Source of the DNA: a bacterium
Lineage (GTDB): Bacteria > Vulcanimicrobiota > Xenobia > Xenobiales > Xenobiaceae
Length of the DNA stretch: 64,000 nucleotides
Direction of reading: 5' to 3'
Assembly: GCA_022839105.1 (NCBI GenBank)
Contig: JALHDH010000001.1
Span: 27,655 to 91,654, forward strand
The notes under the pieces were generated by a model. That model saw only the letters and a list, made by a program, of their open reading frames with translations. It was not told where the DNA came from and ran no database searches. A program made the translations under genes and the position numbers. This document shows, piece after piece, positions 56,357-64,000 of the stretch; position 1 is the stretch's first letter, and every line of letters begins with the position of its first letter.

Positions 56357-57333
56357 TGACGCCTCCTGCCTGTGCCGCCATCCTGAGGCTGGATGCCCTG
56401 GGCGACAGCCTGCTGGCCCTGCCGGCCGTGGAGGCCCTGGCCCGGGCCTGGCCCCGGACCCGCCTGGTGGTGGTGGCTTCGGCCTTGGGGGCCCCGGTCT
56501 TCGAGGACTGCGCCGAGGTCTGGGTGGGAGCCGAGAATCTCGCGGCGCGCCTTTGCCAGGCCGGCTGCGAGGTGGTGCTGAGCTTCAGCGAGAAGCGCCG
56601 GGCCCTCAGCGCCGCCGCGCGATCCGGCGCCCCGATCCGGGTGGGCTTCGACCCGGGATGGACCCAGCCCCTGAAATCCCTCTGGCTGCGGACAGCCCTG
56701 ACCCACCGGGTGCCCTGGCCCAATGACCCGACCCGGGATCCGGGCATGCACGAGGTCGAGCGCTTCTTCCTGCAACTGAAGGCCTTGGGGCTGGACTTCC
56801 CCCATCCGCCCCCGCCCCTGCGCCTGGCCCCGAGCGACTCGGACCGGGCCTGGGCCCGAGACCTGCTGGGCTCCTTCGGCTCCTCGCCCGTCGCCGTGCA
56901 GTGGATGCCCCGCTGGACGGCGGGCGGCTGGCCCGAGACCCTGCCCGGGGAGGTCCTGGACCGCCTGGCGGGCCCCAAGGTGCTGCTCTTCGCCCCACCG
57001 GACCAACCCCAGGCCGAGCCCTGGGCCCGTCAACGCGGCCTGAAGTGGTCATGCACCCCCGAACTGGGCCGCTATGCCGCGATCCTGGCGGGTTGCCGGG
57101 CGCTGATCACCCCGGATGGGGGGGCGGCCCATGTAGCCGCCGCCGTGGGGACCCCGGTGGTGGACCTCTTCTTCGAGCGCCACAGCGCCCACACCGTGCG
57201 TCGCTGGCACCCCTGGAGGGTGGAACACCGCATCGTTCTCAGGGGGGATTACACCGCCGGAGCCGAGAAGGATCTGGCCGAGAGGCTCGTGACCTCTGTC
57301 GAGGACCTGTGTCGATCCAGTTCAGCCTTGTAG
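56356..57333 (+). CDS. GT9 heptosyltransferase-like protein
   Basis: A 325-aa GT9-fold protein: A-I-L-R-L-D-A-L-G-D-S-L-L-A-L-P at the N terminus and A-L-I-T-P-D-G-G-A-A-H-V-A-A-A-V-G-T-P-V as the donor site. It is shorter and more diverged than the copy at 43244. Start ATG overlaps the kinase stop by one base. Likely LPS core assembly; exact linkage unknown. Confidence 0.8.
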   Translation: MTPPACAAILRLDALGDSLLALPAVEALARAWPRTRLVVVASALGAPVFEDCAEVWVGAENLAARLCQAGCEVVLSFSEKRRALSAAARSGAPIRVGFDPGWTQPLKSLWLRTALTHRVPWPNDPTRDPGMHEVERFFLQLKALGLDFPHPPPPLRLAPSDSDRAWARDLLGSFGSSPVAVQWMPRWTAGGWPETLPGEVLDRLAGPKVLLFAPPDQPQAEPWARQRGLKWSCTPELGRYAAILAGCRALITPDGGAAHVAAAVGTPVVDLFFERHSAHTVRRWHPWRVEHRIVLRGDYTAGAEKDLAERLVTSVEDLCRSSSAL

Positions 57334-58193
57334 TCGCCACCTTCAATCGCCGGGACACCCTGGCGGAAGTCCTGCCCACCCTCCTGGAGCAGTCCTTCCC
57401 CGCGGATTCCTACGAGATCCTCCTGTGTGACGCGGGTTCCACCGATGGCACCCGGGAGCTGGTCGAAGAGTTGGCCCGCCCCAACCTGCGCTTCCTGCCG
57501 GGTGCCGACTCGGGTCGGGGCGGCGCTCGCAACCGCGGGATCCGCGAGGCCCGCGGCGAGATCATCCTTTTCACCGACGCCGACATCCTGGCCGACCCCG
57601 ACCTGGTGGCCTGCCATGCCCAGGCCCACGCCCGGCACCCCGGCGACGCGGTGGTGGGCTGCGAGATCCAGGTCTCGAGCTTCGCCGAGTATCTCGAATT
57701 CCGCCAGAACCCCCAGGCCCACGCCCGCCACAGACCGTCCCGGCGCCACCTTCCCTGGCACTACTTCCTGACAGGGAACGCCTCGGTCCGCCGCGAGACC
57801 CTGCTGGGCGTGGGGCTCTTCGACGAGTCCTTCACCGGCTATGGGCACGAGGATCTGGAACTGGGCTATCGCCTGCTCAAGCGGGGCCTGAAGATCCGCT
57901 ACTGCCCCCAGGCCATCAACTACCACTGGCATCCTGTGCCCTTCGAAGAGCAGTGCCGCAAGATGCGGCTGGCGGGCCGCTCGACGGTGCGCTTCTACCG
58001 CAAGCACAAGGACCTGACCATCCCGCTGCGGATGGGCATGAACCCCCTCTCGCTGGGACTGCACACCCTGATCCCCGGCGGAGGGAGGATCATGGCCTGG
58101 CTGGAGGGTCTGGCCGGGCGTTGCCGGCTGGCCCGGGAGATCCTCCTGCAGCACCACTACGTGACGGGCATCAAGGAGGCCTGGCGGGGATGA
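57309..58193 (+). CDS. Glycosyltransferase family 2
   Basis: A 294-aa GT-A enzyme: F-S-L-V-V-A-T-F-N-R-R-D-T-L, C-D-A-G-S-T-D-G-T, A-R-N-R-G-I-R-E-A, the metal-binding F-T-D-A-D-I-L and G-Y-G-H-E-D-L-E-L-G-Y-R. GTG 57309 follows GAGG and gives a 25-bp overlap with the GT9 gene. The W-H-P-V-P-F motif after the catalytic core is typical of galactosyltransferase-like GT2 (GT27-like C-terminal) proteins. The next GT9 gene overlaps its stop (ATGA). Confidence 0.85.
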   Translation: MSIQFSLVVATFNRRDTLAEVLPTLLEQSFPADSYEILLCDAGSTDGTRELVEELARPNLRFLPGADSGRGGARNRGIREARGEIILFTDADILADPDLVACHAQAHARHPGDAVVGCEIQVSSFAEYLEFRQNPQAHARHRPSRRHLPWHYFLTGNASVRRETLLGVGLFDESFTGYGHEDLELGYRLLKRGLKIRYCPQAINYHWHPVPFEEQCRKMRLAGRSTVRFYRKHKDLTIPLRMGMNPLSLGLHTLIPGGGRIMAWLEGLAGRCRLAREILLQHHYVTGIKEAWRG

Positions 58194-59269
58194 AGAGCCT
58201 CCCGCTGGCGGAGATCCGCTCGGTGGTGGTCATCCGGACCGACCATGTCGGAGACCTGGTCCTGTCGACCCCCTTCCTGAGGACCCTCCGCCAGGGGATT
58301 CCGCATGCCCGGATCACCGCGCTTCTGCCTCCCTACACCCACCAGGTCCTGGAGGGCAGCCCCCTGGTCGACGAGGTGCTGGTGCACGACCGCAAGGCCC
58401 GTCTGGTGGCCCTGGAGCAGGTGCGCGCCAGCCACCCGGACCTGGCCATCAGCCTGGCTCCGCGCAGCCGATCCTATCGCCTGGCCTGGCGGACGGGGGC
58501 GCGCTATCGGGTGGGTTACGTGTATGCCAGCCGCCCACTGGCCAACCTGGCCTGCCAGGCCTGGCTGACCCACCGGATGACCGTCGACCTGGAGCGAGAC
58601 CTGGCGGCCGGGCGCCGGATTCCCCACGAGGTCGAGCAATTGCAGGCGCTGGCCCGGGAGATGGGCCTGCCTGGGCACGAGGAGCACCTGGAGTTGACGA
58701 TCCCCCCGGAGGATCTGGAATTCGGCCGGCGGCTGGTCGAGGGCTGGGGCCACCAGAAGGCGGCCCTGCACCTGGGCGGAGGCTGGGTGACCGAGGGCTG
58801 GCGGATCCGCAACCTGGTCCGTCTGGTCGAGGGGCTCTTGTGGTCCACCAATGGCGGCGGCGTCCTGATCACCTACGGCCCCGCCGAAGAGACCATGGCG
58901 GCCCGCCTGGCGGAGGGTCTGGCCACGGCCGGCCTGCTCGGGCCCGGATTCCGGATCCCGGGACCCGACTCGAATCCGACGCCGTGCGAGCCTTTGCCGA
59001 TCCGCCTGGCGGGGGGACTGACCTTCAAGCAATGGGCGGCGGCCCTGGGCGCCTGCAGTTGCGTCGTCTCGCCCGATACCGGGGCGGTCCACGTGGCGGC
59101 CGCCATGGGACGACCCGTGGTGGCCGTCTACCAGGCCTGCACCCGGCAGTTGTGCAGCCAGCAATGGGCTCCCTGGCAGGTCCCCCACCGCACGGTCACC
59201 AAGGGGCATCCCGTCCCGACCATGTCCGCCATCCTGCAGGGGGTGGAGGAACTGCTGCTCGGCAGTTGA
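58190..59269 (+). CDS. GT9 heptosyltransferase-family protein
   Basis: A 359-aa GT9 enzyme: V-V-I-R-T-D-H-V-G-D-L-V-L-S-T-P and V-S-P-D-T-G-A-V-H-V-A-A-A-M-G-R-P-V-V. A-L-H-L-G-G-G-W-V-T-E-G-W marks the start of the second Rossmann domain. Third GT9 protein in the window; with hldE, it supports a heptose-containing LPS core. ATGA overlap with the GT2 gene; 75 bp before aspS. Confidence 0.85.
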   Translation: MKSLPLAEIRSVVVIRTDHVGDLVLSTPFLRTLRQGIPHARITALLPPYTHQVLEGSPLVDEVLVHDRKARLVALEQVRASHPDLAISLAPRSRSYRLAWRTGARYRVGYVYASRPLANLACQAWLTHRMTVDLERDLAAGRRIPHEVEQLQALAREMGLPGHEEHLELTIPPEDLEFGRRLVEGWGHQKAALHLGGGWVTEGWRIRNLVRLVEGLLWSTNGGGVLITYGPAEETMAARLAEGLATAGLLGPGFRIPGPDSNPTPCEPLPIRLAGGLTFKQWAAALGACSCVVSPDTGAVHVAAAMGRPVVAVYQACTRQLCSQQWAPWQVPHRTVTKGHPVPTMSAILQGVEELLLGS

Positions 59270-59344
59270 ACCCCCGAACCTCCCCTGGCCTCTCAGGGGA
59301 GAGTCCGGCCGCCCCCGAGGCGCCCTTCCATTCCTGGAGGTCCC

Positions 59345-61144
<1,800 letters not shown>

Positions 61145-61162
61145 GACCGGCCCGCCCCCGGA

Positions 61163-61188
61163 GAGCCCCTCCCTCACGGAGGGGGCTC
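61163..61188. terminator. GC-rich hairpin after aspS
   Basis: GAGCCCCTCC (61163-61172) pairs with GGAGGGGGCTC (61178-61188) with one bulged G and a 5-nt loop, between convergent aspS and the secreted protein gene. There is no U tract on either strand, so termination would be weak or Rho assisted. Confidence 0.5.
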
Positions 61189-61241
61189 CCCGGGGGGAGC
61201 AGGGACGGGCGCGACCGCCGCCTGGATGGAGGGCCAGGTTC

Positions 61242-62816
61242 CTAGAAGTCCACCACCCTCTGGAAGCCGCCGGAGTCGGTGTACTGCAGGGTGTGCCCGT
61301 AGATGCGGTAGCTGTTGGGAGGCCAGGACTCCAACTGGCGCACGCCGCTTCCCGGACGCCACAGGAAGAAGCCCCGATTGGCGCCGACAAAGGCCAGGGC
61401 GCCCGGTCCGACCTCATAGCTCTGGGGGGGCAGGTTGCCCAGGTTGGTGGTCTGGCCCTTGTGCCAGACCAGGAAGTTCCCCATGAAGTTGACGTAGGCC
61501 ACCGTTCCGAAATCGGCCTTCCAGCTCTTGGGGGCCATGCTCTCCAGGCGCCAGGTCTGCCCCTGCCACCAGACCTTCAGGTCGTTCATGAAGGAGCTGT
61601 ACACCACCACGTCGGCCACCGCCTGATACCAGCGGGGCGACATGGTCTCGATCTGGCTGCGCTTGCCCCTGGAGACGACGTACAGCCCCGAAGAGTCGCT
61701 GAAGGCCTGCACGCCCCAGGAAGGAGAAGGGGCGGGCGGCCAGGGCCCGGGCATGGGGGAAGGCTGAGGCTGGAAGCGGCGGTCGGCCACCAGGCGCAGC
61801 GAGCGCGGCTCGGAGCGAGCCGTGGAACCGGAGGGGTCGGTGGCCTCCACCTGGAAGCTCCCGGTCACCCCGTCGAGGTCCCCCTGCAGGGTGCCCAGGG
61901 CCTGGAAGCGACCGGAGGAATCGGCGACCCCCTGGAACTGCTGCTTCTGCACGTCGCGGAAGACCAGCGCCGTCTGGACCACCTCGACGCGGACCAGGAC
62001 GCTGGACCCTGGGGCAGCCATGCCCTGGGCCATCCACTGGTTCGGGCCGACCTGCTGCACGAGCTGGATTTCGGGGGTCATCACCCCCTGCAAGGCCACC
62101 GCTCCCAGGTCGCGGCGCTCCTCCTGTCCGTCGGACGTGCGCATCTCGACCGAAACCTGCGCGTCGGTGCGATCCTCGACCGAGACCGTGTAGGTGGCCC
62201 GATACAGACCCGGGGGGTCCTCAAAGCAGGGGATTCCCGTCCGGCCTCCGATCGCGGCGCTGACCGTGGCCCCCGGAACCCCCTGGACGGTGACCGTCAC
62301 CACCTCGTTGGCCCGCAGCGGTCGCCCCAGACCCCGTGGTTCGAAACCCGCCGCCCGGATCAGGGGCTGACCGGCCTCGAGGGCCACCCCGAAGTAGGCC
62401 AGCATGGCCCGCACGTCCACGGCGGGCTGGAAGATCCGGCGCTGCCAGAGGGTGTGGCGGGGCTGCCCCTGGGCGTCCAGGTCGGCCACCACCAGGATCG
62501 GCAGAAGCGTGGCCGGGAGGCCCAGCCTTTCCATGGTCTTGACGCCATCGGCCTGAGCCGTGTTGACCAACATGGGCCGGGGCGCCAGGCCAGGAACGTG
62601 ACTCAGGGTTCCCTGACCCAACTTATCCCAGAGCAGACTGACGACCTGATTTTCCAGGTCGAACTGAGCCTGGTCGGCGAAGTCGGCCAGGACCACGATG
62701 GCCCGGGCCGGAGGGGCCGGAGGCGAAGAGGCCTCCGAGGTCTCGGAAGGCGCAGCCAGGGCCGGAAGGGCCAGCAGCGCCAGCAGGAAGACACAAGACA
62801 AGGTTCGCAGGATCAT
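61242..62816 (-). CDS. Exported protein with C-terminal WxG-type repeats, function unknown
   Basis: A 524-aa protein. Signal peptide at residues 1-21 (L-L-A-L-L-A-L-P-A-L-A-A). Residues ~40-160 form a thioredoxin-like or DUF4384-like region with no motif I can name (V-L-A-D-F-A-D-Q-A-Q-F). Residues ~165-345 are Ig-like beta sandwiches, followed by a Pro-rich linker (355-375). The last ~150 residues contain four repeats of about 38-40 residues of the form V-x-Y-x-x-F-M-x-x-L-x-V-W-x-x-G plus L-E-x-M-A-P-x-S-W/Y. These could be a partial beta-propeller. GGAGGTCCG precedes the ATG. No recognised family. Confidence 0.65.
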   Translation of the reverse strand: MILRTLSCVFLLALLALPALAAPSETSEASSPPAPPARAIVVLADFADQAQFDLENQVVSLLWDKLGQGTLSHVPGLAPRPMLVNTAQADGVKTMERLGLPATLLPILVVADLDAQGQPRHTLWQRRIFQPAVDVRAMLAYFGVALEAGQPLIRAAGFEPRGLGRPLRANEVVTVTVQGVPGATVSAAIGGRTGIPCFEDPPGLYRATYTVSVEDRTDAQVSVEMRTSDGQEERRDLGAVALQGVMTPEIQLVQQVGPNQWMAQGMAAPGSSVLVRVEVVQTALVFRDVQKQQFQGVADSSGRFQALGTLQGDLDGVTGSFQVEATDPSGSTARSEPRSLRLVADRRFQPQPSPMPGPWPPAPSPSWGVQAFSDSSGLYVVSRGKRSQIETMSPRWYQAVADVVVYSSFMNDLKVWWQGQTWRLESMAPKSWKADFGTVAYVNFMGNFLVWHKGQTTNLGNLPPQSYEVGPGALAFVGANRGFFLWRPGSGVRQLESWPPNSYRIYGHTLQYTDSGGFQRVVDF

Positions 62817-62920
62817 CGGACCTCCACAGGAGCGGTGCCGGCCTCGTGGAAGGCGGCCGGGATGGAGTTGTGATTCCCACAGGGCCTCGAGGCTCCTGCC
62901 CGAGGCGGAAGGAGGCAGCG

Positions 62921-64000
62921 ATGGACCTGGTGATCGCGGGAGGCACGGTGGTCACCGCCGAGGGGGTCTTCGAGGCCGACATCGGCCTGCGCGAGGGTCG
63001 GATCGCGGCCGTGGGCCAGGGGCTTTCGGGCCGCCGGCGGATCGAGGCCCGAGGGCGTCTGGTCACCCCCGGCGGCGTCGATGTCCACGTCCATCTTCAG
63101 TACCACGTGGGCGGCCTGGACACGGCGGATGACTTCGCCAGCGGGTCCCGGGCCGCCGTGCTGGGGGGAACCACCACCTTCCTGGACTTCGTCGAGACCC
63201 GGCCGGGCCAGACCATGCTCGAGGCCCTGCAGGAGCGGCGCCAGCAGGCGGAGGGCCGCTCGGTGGCCGACTTCGGTTTCCACATGACCATCCAGCCCGC
63301 GGATCTTGCGAACCTCGACCAGGTGCCCGGGGTGGTCGAGGCGGGCTGTCCCACCTTCAAGCACTACATGGCCTACGGATTCTGCCTGGATGACGGGCAG
63401 TTGCTGACCTCCTTCCGGGCCCTGGCCGCCGCCGGGGGGATGGCCCTGGTGCACGCCGAGAACTGGGACGTGATCCGCCGGCTGGTCGCCGAGAGCCTGG
63501 AGGCGGGCCTGGTGCACCCGCGCATGCATCCTCGCTGCCGCCCGGCGGCCTTCGAAGGGCAGGCAGCCGGGCGGGTCCTGGACCTGGCCGAGCTGACCGG
63601 GACGCCGGTCTACCTCTTCCACGTCACCTGTAGAGAGGTGGTCGAGCGCCTGGCCGCCGCCCGGTCAGGAGGCCTGGCCGCCTGGGGCGAGACCTGCCCG
63701 CAGTACCTGTGCCTGGACGACGAGGTCTTCGAGCGCCTGGGGCCCCTGCCGATCTGCTCGCCCCCCATCCGCGAGAAGGCCCAGCAGCAGAGCCTCCAGG
63801 CCGCGCTGCTGCGAGGGGATCTGCAGGTGGTCTCGACGGATCACTGCCCCTTCAGCGCGGCGGAGAAGAACCTGGCTCCCGACTTCAGCCGGGTTCCGGG
63901 CGGCGTCCCGGCCCTGGAGTCCCGGATGATGCTGGTCCGGAACCTCCCGGGGATGACCCTCCCGCGGTGGGTGGACGTCTGCTGCACGACCCCCGCCCGG
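62921..64000 (+). CDS. Dihydropyrimidinase/D-hydantoinase-family amidohydrolase (3' partial)
   Basis: Cyclic amidohydrolase that opens dihydropyrimidine or hydantoin rings, cytoplasmic. The first 360 codons are in the window; the frame runs off the end (typical length ~460). It starts M-D-L-V-I-A-G-G-T-V-V-T-A, with the binuclear metal ligands H-V-H-L near residue 58. The carbamylated Lys is in T-F-K-H-Y-M-A-Y-G (about 145-153), followed by V-H-A-E-N, F-H-V-T and S-T-D-H-C-P-F, the Asp/His metal and proton-relay sites. GGAGG precedes the ATG by 5 nt. Substrate range within the family cannot be settled. Confidence 0.88.
   Translation, partial: MDLVIAGGTVVTAEGVFEADIGLREGRIAAVGQGLSGRRRIEARGRLVTPGGVDVHVHLQYHVGGLDTADDFASGSRAAVLGGTTTFLDFVETRPGQTMLEALQERRQQAEGRSVADFGFHMTIQPADLANLDQVPGVVEAGCPTFKHYMAYGFCLDDGQLLTSFRALAAAGGMALVHAENWDVIRRLVAESLEAGLVHPRMHPRCRPAAFEGQAAGRVLDLAELTGTPVYLFHVTCREVVERLAAARSGGLAAWGETCPQYLCLDDEVFERLGPLPICSPPIREKAQQQSLQAALLRGDLQVVSTDHCPFSAAEKNLAPDFSRVPGGVPALESRMMLVRNLPGMTLPRWVDVCCTTPAR

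Overview
The window is a dense, GC-rich stretch of a bacterial chromosome with no rRNA, tRNA, CRISPR array or transposase that I can see. The organism looks like a Gram-negative (diderm) bacterium. Evidence is an LPS heptose gene (hldE), an LpxB-like protein, three heptosyltransferase-family GT9 enzymes, a lipoprotein, type IV prepilin-like proteins and a Wsp/Frz-type chemosensory operon. The hydrogenase maturation genes hypFCDE and hypB imply a [NiFe]-hydrogenase elsewhere in the genome. Composition and gene set would suit Acidobacteriota (Holophagae-like), Myxococcota or a related GC-rich phylum, but I cannot assign it from sequence alone.

Layout. 0-6 kb: the end of a PLP sulfur-amino-acid lyase, then hypF-hypC-hypD-hypE on the minus strand. 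6-15 kb, minus strand: a DUF3300 exported protein with a 13-residue repeat tail, a GNAT acetyltransferase with a probable frameshift, an NhaD-type antiporter, a POT peptide transporter with alanine racemase, and an HTH/coiled-coil protein. 15.2-18.2 kb, plus strand: a lipoprotein, a soluble protein made of the cytoplasmic domain of FlhA/SctV, cutA and rph. 18.2-22.8 kb, minus strand: a HerA-like ATPase and a serine hydrolase.

23.0-28.2 kb is the most interesting part. A 25-codon peptide gene with its own candidate promoter is followed by a hairpin and a terminator. Then come an MFS exporter, a radical SAM/SPASM enzyme, an M16 metallopeptidase (overlapping the radical SAM gene), a VOC protein and an SDR oxidoreductase. 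The set resembles the logic of PQQ and mycofactocin biosynthesis: short peptide, radical SAM/SPASM enzyme, peptidase, redox enzyme. The peptide is neither PqqA nor MftA, and there is no RRE/PqqD gene. I propose an undescribed RiPP or peptide-derived cofactor system.

28.2-40.7 kb: acetate kinase (minus strand), three pilin-like genes, and an overlapping chemosensory operon cheR-TPR, cheW-cheW, mcp, cheA-REC, cheB, REC-histidine kinase. 40.9-49.1 kb: an overlapping LPS/polysaccharide operon (GT4, GT4, GT9, GT4, hldE, LpxB-like, GT2). 49.1-50.5 kb: a DUF2752 membrane protein and hypB, whose stop codon lies in a 31-bp tandem repeat. 50.5-55.0 kb: both subunits of a type IIA topoisomerase (minus strand). 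55.2-59.3 kb: a degenerate hybrid histidine kinase and a second glycosyltransferase run (GT9, GT2, GT9). 59.3-64 kb: aspS, a secreted repeat protein (minus strand) and the start of a dihydropyrimidinase-family gene that runs off the end.

Many neighbouring genes overlap by ATGA, GTGA or TTGA, so translational coupling is the rule in this genome.
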